A stretch of 64,000 bases of DNA from Prostheceraeus crozeri (lineage: Eukaryota > Platyhelminthes > Polycladida > Euryleptidae): positions 806,001 through 870,000 of the forward strand of contig CAJQUW010012890.1 of NCBI GenBank assembly GCA_907163375.1, written 5' to 3'. The notes beneath the pieces are model-generated. The model saw only the letters and a program-made list of their open reading frames with translations. It was not told where the DNA came from and did not search any database. How positions within the stretch are numbered: the stretch's first letter is position 1; each line of letters opens with the position of its first letter. Positions 50,901-59,782 of this stretch are shown piece after piece. The translations under genes and the position numbers were made by a program.

Positions 50901-51578
50901 GCAAAAAAGACACCTTGCTCATATGCAATAGCTTTTGCTGAAGATACGAAATCTGTCCATGAGGAAATTCTGTCTCTGTCGATAAATACCTCCCACTCGT
51001 CTTCCTGTAATGAACGTTTTTCCGCAGATATCTTTCTACTGTCAATGTTTCTCGGATTATTCACAGTCCGCAAAACAGACGGTGGACAGGATGGAAATAC
51101 CGAGGGTGGTCCTAGAGGACGAGGATAACGAAGAGAGTCAGTCATAGGAGTATTCGGAGGCCAGTGTTTCTCGCATACACCCATATTATTAGTCACTTTT
51201 TCCAATTTGTTTGGTAGCGAGTCGATCCATCGTTGACGATCTGCCTCACTTGATGGGAAACCGTATATTTTGAAGCGTTCTGTCGTAGAGTCGTAATTAC
51301 TATTGCAGTAACCCACGCTGCATTTCCGTGGCATATTGAGGATACTTAATGTATAAATATTCGCAGAATACACAGCATACCAACGAAGTAAGACAAGTTA
51401 ACTTCACCGCCTCGCGACGTGCAGCATATGATTGTTAGCTGACTGAGACAAATAACTGTTCACAACAGCCTCAGTGAATTACCTCAAGCACTGTGACTCA
51501 AGTTACCAGCCTCGCTGGGTTTCCCTAATGAATCTATAGCGCGCGTCCTGACATCAGTACTATATTTAGAAGTCCTTG
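47978..51578 (-). mobile_element. P-type (THAP) DNA transposon with TIRs and target duplication
   Basis: About 73 bp at the left (from CAAGGACTTCTAAATATAGT) is mirrored at 51505-51578 with two or three mismatches. A 7-bp CGAGTGG repeat flanks the element exactly (47971-47977, 51579-51585); P elements typically make 8-bp duplications, so the boundary may be one base off. Length 3601 bp. The transposase lies on the minus strand. Near-identical TIRs indicate recent movement, although the transposase reading frame is broken twice. Confidence 0.88.
48760..51334 (-). pseudogene. P-type transposase with N-terminal THAP domain, two frameshifts
   Basis: Starts at ATG 51334. The THAP domain (MPRKCSVGYC, FKIYGFPSS, RQRWIDSLP, VCEKHWPP) supplies the C2CH zinc ligands and the AVPTIF-like tail. 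Downstream, FCLLYDEVYIKP carries a catalytic Asp of the RNase H-like fold. The frame shifts near 50130; the continuation begins CGAKVLAFICD, another catalytic-region motif, and includes LHDTVHLLKTIRN and DPLEGEFGIYRQ. A second shift near 49170 leads to YFICGYIAYYKEG, the conserved C-terminal motif. The GTP-binding insertion domain would lie in 49200-49900. Frame breaks rather than introns are likely because splice consensus is not evident, but introns, as in Drosophila P, cannot be fully excluded. Confidence 0.85.
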
Positions 51579-51799
51579 CGAGTGGTAAACATGTCATGAT
51601 AACCGCCAGGTGCATCAAAGTGTCATGCGAATTTATTATTAGAACTTTCCTGTCGAGAGTGAGTAAACTACAGTATGTATTCAATCAGAAATTCATCGAG
51701 TAGCAAGTGATTATGATGTCTGACGGACCTCGAAAGCGCTCGCGCAAATCCAAATTTTGAGTTTTACTGCGAGCAGCACAGGTGACTTACTGATCATGT

Positions 51800-51935
51800 A
51801 GTCCGGGAGATACCAACATTTTCTCCCTAAATTCGAGCACAAAAGGTTTGTTGTCATGGAAGTGTAGATCTTGAATCGCTGAACCCGAAAATCAAATTCT
51901 TATGTGTCACAACCAGTCTCGTTCGGTCAGGCGTC
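51800..51935 (-). repeat. Dispersed repeat family A, copy 8 (minus, truncated)
   Basis: From CCGGGAGATACCAACATTTT to CAACCAGTCTCGTTCGG. The last host-type repeat before the virus-like region. Confidence 0.65.
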
Positions 51936-52010
51936 AATCTAAATAATACTAGTAGGACAGTCTAGCCCCTTACACCCCAATTTGCACTTAAGTACATGTC
52001 CTGCTCTGTC

Positions 52011-52139
52011 ATCGGAGCACACGCCCACGCATCAGAGCACGGGTAGCGAAGAGGACAGGAATCGGAGCACACGCCTACACATCGGCGCACTTGGGGTAAG
52101 AGCACGGAGCACCAATCGGAGCACGCGGCGCCGAGCACG
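52011..52139 (+). promoter_or_regulatory. Clustered ATCGGAGCAC motifs upstream of the first viral-type gene
   Basis: Exact ATCGGAGCAC at 52011, 52061 and 52115; one-mismatch copies at 52031 and 52081; further GAGCAC cores at 52100, 52106 and 52133. Spacing is near 20 and 30 bp. The cluster ends about 22 bp before the TATA box. Likely binding sites for a viral or host activator, or a terminal/replication motif. Confidence 0.6.
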
Positions 52140-52160
52140 TGTGATGAGTCACAGCAGGGG

Positions 52161-52194
52161 ATATAAGGAAAGGCGCTGTCAGAGAAAATCATTC
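52161..52194 (+). promoter_or_regulatory. TATA box (ATATAAG, 52161-52167) and initiator (TCATTC, 52189-52194)
   Basis: The A of the initiator lies 30 bp after the first TATA base, the canonical RNA polymerase II spacing. The start codon follows only 11 nt after the initiator A. No other TATA box is evident before the next three genes, so they may share this promoter. Confidence 0.75.
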
Positions 52195-52201
52195 TCATCA
52201 T

Positions 52202-52621
52202 ATGTCGACAACATTAACGTTACGCCCTCTGGCTGAGACACGTCATCCCAAGGAGGAGATATCCTATACACCTTATTCATCGAAAGACTTTATTGTGGAA
52301 CGAGACTGTAATACACTGTATATTATTCCGACAAAGGAGAAGAGTGTGTCGTTAGAGAAGATTATTGCAGAGCTTCGTATTCAGTTGTTGAATGTAATAC
52401 TGTATGGACCACGCTTCTTGTTTGATATTCGAACATCTGCAAAGTTCCCCAAAGGTGCACTGGACGTGTCCTATCGCTATTTGAACATTGGTGACGATTA
52501 GGACGTGGAAGAACTGATTGATTCGTTGCAGAAGAAGTTACGTTCTCAACTGGAGTGTCGTTATTTTGGAGGAATCTTGTGTATGCAGATTGACATTGGG
52601 TTTGGTTCATTGTTTACGTAA
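52202..52621 (+). CDS. Small protein of unknown function with an internal in-frame TAG
   Basis: Starts at ATG 52202, 11 nt from the predicted cap site. 99 sense codons precede TAG at 52499-52501; the same frame then runs 39 further codons to TAA at 52619. The part before the TAG mixes short beta-like and amphipathic stretches (SLEKIIAELRIQLLNVILYG); the part after is predicted helical and acidic (DVEELIDSLQKKLRSQ). The flow IGDD-TAG-DVEE looks like one protein. No family recognised. Either a nonsense mutation or readthrough/recoding at TAG. Confidence 0.6.
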
Positions 52622-52646
52622 GATACATGATCTGAACCACGATATA

Positions 52647-53552
52647 ATGGAGCCACCAACAAAGAAGAGGCGAACCACAGTCCGTCCCCGCCCTCAACCC
52701 TATTATGAGTGCGAGTTTTGCAATAAACGCTTCCGACTGTTTTCACAATGCATCCGTCATGGACGCAAGGAGATAGGGAAGGAGTATTGCGATCGTTGTG
52801 GGAAATGGTGGACTACCGATCATCAGTGCTCACTGGATAGGGGCGACAAGGAGAGTGAGTTCACCTGCCTGCTTTGCAAACAAGACTATAATATGGAAGC
52901 TTACCATAAACAGCCATGTGTGGGTCGGTGCAGGTACTGTGATGAGAAGATACAGGAGGAGGAGAATGAATGGAATGAACATTTATGTCCCTATTTGAGC
53001 ATGTATATGCCCACTGAACCCTTGGACCCGAATCGCCCAGTGGAGTCGGAGAGTACGAATTCATATCCGTACGACTTGTCAAAAGTGAAGTTGGCACGCT
53101 GTCCCTGGTGTCATAACATGTACCAAGCACTCTTCTTATGGGAACATGTTTGCAAAAAACATAAGGAGGTGTGTGGAAGGAAACCGTCGTAGAGCAAGAC
53201 GAATGAGGCATGCGACAACTTTGTCTATATGTGTGTTTGTGGTGAGATGCTACATCGTGACGTGGAGGAAGAGAAGGTCCGTCAATTTGTCTCGCTGCAT
53301 AAGGAGCATATGGCCAAGAAGATATGGAAAAATCAGCGCGAAAAGTTGAAACGGATATATGAGAGTCAACCGAATCCACCCAAGGAAGTGAACAGTGTCC
53401 CCCAAGCCTCGCTTCGACCAGAGAATAGAAATCGGGACCCACGCAATTATTTATTTGACTTTAGTAAGAAACGAGGGAGACCTCTGAAACCTATTGTTTT
53501 GAAGAACCAATTGAATTGGTTCACGTATAATGTAGATTTGGATGATGAATAA
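52647..53552 (+). CDS. Multi-zinc-finger protein with an internal in-frame TAG
   Basis: ATG 52647 opens with a basic nuclear-localisation-like start (MEPPTKKRRTT). At least four Cys-x2-Cys pairs follow (CEFC, CDRC, CLLC, CRYC, later CPWC), interleaved with His residues, giving several short zinc ribbons or C2H2-like fingers. TAG at 53190-53192 follows codon 181. The frame stays open for another 119 codons to TAA 53550, including another C-x-C...H-x3-H cluster and a Lys/Arg-rich helix. An AATAAA (53548) overlaps the stop. Possibly a DNA-binding regulator or core-associated protein. If TAG terminates, the product is 181 aa and lacks the last finger. Confidence 0.65.
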
Positions 53553-53614
53553 ATGTAGTGATCAATCTCCTATTGTTGTGACTAAGTTATGATTGGGAAG
53601 CGTAAACATTAATC

Positions 53615-53896
53615 ATGACACGCCGTAAACGACGCCAGAGAGGAGGAACTGTAAGACATGTGAAACGGTATATAAAATCTCAACTGCATCGTAGAGGACG
53701 TGAAGCTTTTCAGAGACATAAAGGCGAATTGATTCGACGTCATTTGGGCAATACGTTGTTACCAGCAGCGTGGCGACCACGTTATAAATCCAATAATCAA
53801 ATGATAAAGGAAGAATGGCAACGGTTGAAACGTGATCTAAATAGGAACAAGTTAGGAAAGTTAAAGACGTTAGGGAAACTATTAATGAAGAACTAA
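53615..53896 (+). CDS. 93-aa highly basic protein (core/DNA-condensing type)
   Basis: Begins MTRRKRRQRGG and is about one third Arg/Lys, with predicted helices (LIRRHLGNTLLP, WQRLKRDLNRNKLGKLKTL). Length, charge and position next to a pX-like gene suggest a virion core protein analogous to adenovirus pVII-type proteins. Homology is not established. Start context AATCATG. Ends TAA. No TATA of its own. Confidence 0.6.
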   Translation: MTRRKRRQRGGTVRHVKRYIKSQLHRRGREAFQRHKGELIRRHLGNTLLPAAWRPRYKSNNQMIKEEWQRLKRDLNRNKLGKLKTLGKLLMKN

Positions 53897-53925
53897 GTAG
53901 AGACATCTAGCCTAACACAGCAATC

Positions 53926-54198
53926 ATGCAACGTGGAGGTATTTATCGCGGAAGCCGTCGTCAAAAAGGGGGTATTTACCGTGGGAGTCGAAGACAAAAA
54001 GGTGGAATCTACCGCGGGAGTCGTAAACAAAGAGGAGGCATCCTCCCATTTTTAGCTCCCCTCATCCCTGCACTTATTGCCGCAGGGAAAGCTGTAGCGT
54101 TGGGAGCAGCGGATGCAGCCGGTGCCGCAGGCGCAAGTGCTATAGCGAATAAAATATCAGGAGGTGGAAAACGTCAAAGGAGACGTCATCATCGCTAA
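53926..54198 (+). CDS. pX-like small core protein with triple GGIYRGSR repeat
   Basis: 90 aa. The N terminus is three near-identical 11-residue repeats (GGIYRGSRRQK), then a Gly/Ala/Pro/Leu-rich hydrophobic segment (GGILPFLAPLIPALIAAGKAV) and a basic tail ending KRQRRRHHR. A short protein with GG-(F/I)-LP...hydrophobic-Ala/Gly core flanked by Arg arms is the hallmark of adenovirus pX/mu-like and adintovirus/Polinton X-type proteins. In virions such proteins associate with DNA and membranes. Start context GCAATCATG matches the neighbouring gene. The repeat amplification at the N terminus is unusual. Confidence 0.7.
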   Translation: MQRGGIYRGSRRQKGGIYRGSRRQKGGIYRGSRKQRGGILPFLAPLIPALIAAGKAVALGAADAAGAAGASAIANKISGGGKRQRRRHHR

Positions 54199-54231
54199 AC
54201 CAATCATGTTGTACACCACCCTAGGGACGGG

Positions 54232-54267
54232 TATATAAGTCGAGACACACAAGGTGAGATTCATTTC
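54232..54267 (+). promoter_or_regulatory. TATA box (TATATAAG, 54232) and initiator (TCATTT, 54261)
   Basis: 31 bp from TATA to the initiator A. The first ATG follows 8 nt later at 54271, the same leader design as the gene at 52202. Confidence 0.75.
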
Positions 54268-54270
54268 ACG

Positions 54271-55251
54271 ATGCGTCGGATTTAGCATTTGGGCGAGCTT
54301 ATGCAAGGTTCTTATACCATTACATTTTATCATCCTAAAGTACAACAATGGTGGGTGGAGCAGAAGAAGCCGGTGCGCAATTTCATCGTATTTGATACGG
54401 AAGGAGATCCCATGCAGGAAGTCGCTGCCATTTGGTGTCATTATACGCCCAGAGACGATAAACCGACCGGATATGTGACCATTACATCGCGCTTCCATGA
54501 CTTTATCAAACATGAGACATCGGGATGTGATGATTTTGCGACTCAATTTATTCATGGTCTCAACCCACGTGTGATTGGGAAATGTGGTGCAGAAGAGAGT
54601 GTGATTATTCACCGTTTTAATTGCTGGGTCCATGAAATGACACGCGAGTATGGAGACGCGGAACTGATTGTAGGGAATGGATTATCGGAGATGGAAAGAG
54701 CTTGGTTGAAAAGCATAAAACTCTTGGAAAAAGTGACCATGGATAGTATTTCTCTCCCCGAATGGTCTCAACGCATTGACTCTCATTGGAATATATTCGC
54801 CTCATGTATGCGGGATAGTGAACTGTATAGACTTGGCTATAAGGAACATATGCGTCGCAGATGTCACTGGATGAATCATTCCCGGTATGAAGGGAAAGAA
54901 GCGTACCGTCGAGCCCTGTTACATTTACGCCGAGGGAAAGCACTTACAGAAACGCAAGCTGCCAAGGTACAGTATGGGTACCACTGTGCACTGTCAGATG
55001 TGGTTGAGATTCTCCTTCATTATTGCTTTGAACTACACTACCGACTTAATGTGCATACACTGTATTTAAATTATGATTCCTGTGAAGCTGCATGGGCCTG
55101 GACCAAGATTGATCACATCACTGTGATGCATGAATCAACCACGGTGGACAATGGACAACTCCACAAGTCTTACATTGTTCATTATTGTAACTTTAGTGAC
55201 TATGCCCAGGGATATCTAGACTACGGGATGCGAAGGCTCAATACTGAGTGA
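54271..55251 (+). CDS. DEDDh-type 3'-5' exonuclease; first ATG followed by an in-frame TAG
   Basis: From ATG 54301 the product is 316 aa. FIVFDTEGD (Asp32, Glu34) is motif I, VGNGLSEMERAW (Asn126, Glu130) the likely motif II, and HCALSD (His228, Asp233, H-x-A-x-x-D) motif III of the DnaQ/DEDDh fold. The usual Asp of motif II appears to be replaced by Glu. An earlier ATG at 54271, 8 nt from the initiator, is in the same frame but meets TAG at 54283 after four codons. Either 54301 is the true start behind a mini-uORF or TAG is read through. Ends TGA; AATAAA at 55424. Probable role: DNA or RNA processing or proofreading during viral replication. Confidence 0.7.
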
Positions 55252-56011
55252 TCTGAAATCTTACGAGGTGCGGCCTGACATGCAATTGACATTTTCTAAT
55301 GTATTTGATATCTAGCGTCATACACCGAGCGTGCGAATTATGTGCAACGCCGTCAACTGTCACAGATCTGTGATCAGTCTCAATGTTATGCACTCCAAAA
55401 CTCAATGGGGAAGTTTCTTAAACAATAAATTAGTAAAATGCGTCATCTCTCGAGTTGACTGGAACGCGTTGTCAGCATCACTGTGATTCACCTCGGAAAT
55501 GCTGTACACTGCACTGTTGTGTAGACTTTTTCCTGCGCAGCTATCGATTACTACACGAGTTTATTATGTTAGACCAAAACAACATCGTCTCAGATTGAAC
55601 ATATGGGTTGGAAATGCTGTGTGCCTCTGTATCGCTCGGGCTATAAGACCAATATACATGAGTAGTAAGAAAACGGCGAACACCAGATAGCGCAAGATGG
55701 CCGCCATCGCTGAGTCCCCCCCCCTCTGGTCCGCCAGTGTCGTGATGTGCCGGCGAGGTTCCGCTGCCGTCCCCCCCCCTCTGGACCGTCAGTGTGTGAG
55801 TCTTGGGTGTCTGTGTCCGACCGCCTGGTGGACTTGGGCGACCGTCTAGGTTGACGTGGGCGACCGTCTAGGTTGTCTTGGTTAAACTGTGGTATGTTTT
55901 GGTGTGTAGTGTCCAAACGCGGCCTCGGATGTGAAAACGGAGGCCAGATTCGGATTCAGCGTGAAATTCTGCATCTGTATGGTGAATTTGAAAGCAATCG
56001 GAGATAAAAAT
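55252..56011. other. Non-coding spacer with poly-C tracts
   Basis: Contains the exonuclease polyadenylation hexamer (55424), then a GC-rich segment with poly-C runs followed by TCTGG at 55700 and 55772, the same motif that recurs in the adjoining palindrome. No convincing gene. Confidence 0.5.
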
Positions 56012-57524
56012 TTTTCGCTGACGTCCCCCCCCCCTCTGGACAGCTTGCTTCGATCTTGGCTTCTAGTGGACGGATTTTGTCGAGTGAGGTGTCATTTGAA
56101 AGCTAAGAGTGAGACAAATTCACTGAAACAAACGGCTTGTTCCTATCTGTCTTCGTTTACATGTGAGACGCCATTTAAGATTTTAGGTCGGAGCTCACCT
56201 GAAAAAATCCTAAGTGTCAGAGTGACTTTGTATGGGAAAAATTAAAAATTTTCCAAAGTGTGGAATTTCGACCTGGGACCTTTACCAAAGTTTGTTTCAT
56301 CAAATTTCGCTGACCCCCCCCCTTTGTTCTAACTTTGGTTCTAGTGGACGGATTTTGTTCGTTCGACTTGCATTGGAAAGAGGATGAAACACTGCTCGAC
56401 CGCATTTTTCGTTGCGAGTCAATCGGAGCAGCCGTTCAAAAGTTAGAGCGGTTACAAGATTTTAGGTCGGAGCTCACCTGAAAAAATCCTAAGTGTCAGA
56501 GTGACTTTGTATGGGAAAAATTAAAAATTTTCCAAAGTGTGGAATTTCGACCTGGGACCTTTACCAAAGTTTGTTTCATCAAATTTCGCTGACCCCCCCC
56601 CCCTTTGTTCTAACTTTGGTTCTAGTGGACGGATTTTGTTCGTTCGACTTGCATTGGAAAGAGGATGAAACACTGCTCGACCGCATTTTTCGTTGCGAGT
56701 CAATCGGAGCAGCCGTTCAAAAGTTAGAGCGGTTACAAGATTTTAGGTCGGAGCTCACCTGAAAAAATCCTAAGTGTCAGAGTGAGCTCCGACCTAAAAT
56801 CTTGTAACCGCTCTAACTTTTGAACGGCTGCTCCGATTGACTCGCAACGAAAAATGCGGTCGAGCAGTGTTTCATCCTCTTTCCAATGCAAGTCGAACGA
56901 ACAAAATCCGTCCACTAGAACCAAAGTTAGAACAAAGGGGGGGGGTCAGCGAAATTTGATGAAACAAACTTTGGTAAAGGTCCCAGGTCGAAATTCCACA
57001 CTTTGGAAAATTTTTAATTTTTCCCATACAAAGTCACTCTGACACTTAGGATTTTTTCAGGTGAGCTCCGACCTAAAATCTTGTAACCGCTCTAACTTTT
57101 GAACGGCTGCTCCGATTGACTCGCAACGAAAAATGCGGTCGAGCAGTGTTTCATCCTCTTTCCAATGCAAGTCGAACGAACAAAATCCGTCCACTAGAAC
57201 CAAAGTTAGAACAAAGGGGGGGGGTCAGCGAAATTTGATGAAACAAACTTTGGTAAAGGTCCCAGGTCGAAATTCCACACTTTGGAAAATTTTTAATTTT
57301 TCCCATACAAAGTCACTCTGACACTTAGGATTTTTTCAGGTGAGCTCCGACCTAAAATCTTAAATGGCGTCTCACATGTAAACGAAGACAGATAGGAACA
57401 AGCCGTTTGTTTCAGTGAATTTGTCTCACTCTTAGCTTTCAAATGACACCTCACTCGACAAAATCCGTCCACTAGAAGCCAAGATCGAAGCAAGCTGTCC
57501 AGAGGGGGGGGGACGTCAGCGAAA
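56012..57524. repeat. 1.5-kb palindrome of about 280-bp units
   Basis: The left arm 56012-56759 holds three head-to-tail units, the last two near-identical and the outermost with a different core. The right arm 56784-57524 is its mirror image around a 24-bp spacer. Unit landmarks: GCTGAC followed by a C8-C11 tract, TCTAGTGGACGGATTTTGT, GATTTTAGGTCGGAGCTCAC and TCCTAAGTGTCAGAGTG. Identical short open frames recur in every unit, a by-product of the repetition. Candidate roles: replication or packaging hairpin, or regulatory spacer. Assembly error at poly-C repeats is possible. Confidence 0.9.
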
Positions 57525-57801
57525 TTTGATGGAAAATGTTTTGGTAAAGGTCCCAGGTCAAAATTCGGAAGTTTTAAATTTTTCAAAATTTTCACCACAC
57601 TGGAGCTCCCACACTTAGGAATTTTTTCACTTGTGGCATGTTACATGGTCATGTGCTGACACACCAACTTCCCGTGGTCATATGAGAATGGTTCAGGTGT
57701 CATATTGTAAAGAATGATGAGACAAATCGTTTGCAACAAACCGCATGTCGCTACGATGAATACTTTCGGAGATAGAGCCATTTTAAGTTTTCTTCCGAGC
57801 A

Positions 57802-57838
57802 TATATAAACCCCCGACAACGCAAGTCTGATCACTTCA
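57802..57838 (+). promoter_or_regulatory. TATA box (TATATAAA, 57802) and initiator (TCACTT, 57831)
   Basis: 31-bp spacing. The transcript would begin with a short exon ending at 57850 (GACGAG|GTAAGC). Confidence 0.7.
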
Positions 57839-59782
57839 TCGAAAGACGAGGTAAGCGACGGTCGTCGCTCTGAGCTCCCGATATCGGGTTGCAAAGGACT
57901 CTATCTTTTGAAGTAGGCAAGCTATCTTCTTACTTCAAAGTTTGTGTGATAGAGTTTGATAGTGTCTTTACTACTGATAAAATTTTTTAAAAGTAGTATG
58001 AGTAGTAAAATGCGGAATTTTTTAAAAATTCTTAATTTTCAGTTTTTTCAAAGTTTTAACATGTAGACTAAGGTTTTCAAGTATGCTGAGTTCAAATCTG
58101 CTATCAGATTTGAAATGTAACTAAGTCTAAGGCAGCTTTGAGGGGTTGGATCCCAGCTACTGATCACTACCTTTGACTCGGCGTTCCTGTTACCACTTCG
58201 GGGCAGTGACAATGATGTCTTCAGCTGTAAAGAGCGGGTATCGGGGAAGATCTCTCACTTCCCTAGTGATCAGTACAAGGCCTTCGGGCTGTCGACGGGA
58301 TCTAGTGCCACTCACTACACTCAAATCTATCATTCCTCACTAAGTGTAAAATCATTCTTTTCCGTTTTTATAAACTAGGAATCAATCGTTTGCTATCAAA
58401 CGTTTACGGAATTATAATCATTGTTTTCCCCTTTTCACTTCAGAAAATGGTTAACTACAACAATGCAAAGACGGCTTTTAAGCTTTGCGTCTGTTCAAAG
58501 ATTTTTCGTAGCGATGCCTTTAAGAAGCATTCTTGTGCACATAAGCGAATGGTAGGGGGCATTCGATACTTTTGTAGCAGCCATAATGCATCTCGCCTTG
58601 TCGAGACGCTACCGGAGTGGCATGCCAAGCATAGCAGCTGCAGTCAACCAGAGCTGACTGAGGAGGCGAAGCAAAGTCTCTTCAGCTCAGAGTTGAAAGC
58701 TCTGGAGACTCAGTGTGCTATCGAGGCTATCACGTCAGCAAAGCCTCCCTCATCTTGTGCACCAGCAAAGGCTCTCTCGCCCACCCCGATTCTAGAGACT
58801 CAGTCTGCTGTCGAGTCTATCACGACAGCAGAGGCTCCATCTTCTAGCATGCCAGCAAAGGCTCTCTCACCCACTCCGATTGAGTCTTCTCCGAAGTCGA
58901 GTAAATCCTCCTCCTCCTCCTCTAGCGATGAGTCGGCTACAAGTAGCAGCGACAGTGAGGAAGAGGAGGAGGATAAAGGCTCGACGAAGGTTGACCTAGT
59001 CGAGAGTGTCTACCTCGATAGCGAGGTAGAGGCGGTGAGGGACGTTGACCTCGATAGCGAGGTGCAGCCGGCTAAGTTATCAACCAGTGGTGGGATTGCG
59101 GCTCAATGTCGCAACTTCATTATGCGCCCACCACTGGTTGATAACTATGACAAGCTGAAGAATGAGTTGGAGGTGTGGAAGAGGGACTGTTTCTTCTATA
59201 AAGCGAGTTCCGAGAACCTCTCGCGAGTCACTCAGGAGCTCAAGAAGACTCAAGCTAGTCTTTTTGAGAAAGAAGGAGAGCTCGATCGCGAGAGGTTCTC
59301 GCACCTCGCTAGTAAGGCTAAAGAAGAGCAGCTCCTCATCGAGAGAGAGAGTCAGGAGAAGGAGTTAAGAAAGATGAGGGAGGAGGTGGAAGGGCTGCGA
59401 AAGCAGTTGGGGAAGGTGGTGGCGACTAATCAGGAGCTGCACCAGCAAGTAATGAGTAGCAGTACTCGACGATCAAGTCGCCTCCACATTCCCCTTGACA
59501 AGAAAGGACGTGTGCCCGCAAGACCGCTCCTCTGTGAACGTGGCAGAGACGAGATGTGTTATAGCAGGGCTAAAAAAGGTATCGAATGCCTTCACTTTAC
59601 ATTCGACCACAAGGAGGCGATCACAGGATTCCTGTTCGAGCCACGTCCTGAGAAGATCTGTAAGTTTAAAACAAGTAACTTAGAGTTCAAGATAATAACT
59701 AACAACTTCTTTCTTTACAGATATCAAAGAGAAGCGACCACCTGCTTCCGTGAACGAGCCGGAGGCGAAGCGGCAAGCTTGA
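57831..59782 (+). CDS. Spliced gene: Cys/His N terminus, acidic Ser-rich middle, coiled coil; function unknown
   Basis: Exons inferred as 57831-57850 (leader), 58444-59659 (ATG 58447) and 59721-59782 (stop TGA 59780). Introns are GT-AG, 593 and 61 bp. Product about 424 aa. The N-terminal Cys/His run (CVCSKIF...HSCAH...CSSH) may be a zinc site. Residues about 80-150 contain a duplicated segment (AKALSPTPI twice, LETQ twice), then poly-Ser and acidic runs. A long coiled coil (about residues 250-345) and a basic C terminus follow. A zinc-plus-coiled-coil layout suggests a structural or regulatory nuclear protein. No family recognised. Confidence 0.65.
59076..59145. repeat. Perfect 19-bp inverted repeat inside a coding exon
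   Basis: GTTATCAACCAGTGGTGGG at 59076-59094 is exactly mirrored at 59127-59145, with a 32-bp loop, within the coiled-coil gene. Long, perfect and coding, so not explained by the protein sequence alone. Confidence 0.9.

Noticed and set aside
52861-53442. 193-codon minus-strand open frame
   Set aside because: Lies antisense to the zinc-finger gene, has no motif, and the plus frame has Cys-x2-Cys patterns and a promoter.
54157-54633. 158-codon minus-strand open frame over the start of the exonuclease gene
   Set aside because: Antisense shadow; no promoter or domain, and the plus strand shows exonuclease motifs.
56217-57598. Several identical 60-100-codon frames in both orientations
   Set aside because: Created by the inverted 280-bp repeats; cross poly-C tracts and have no start context or domain.
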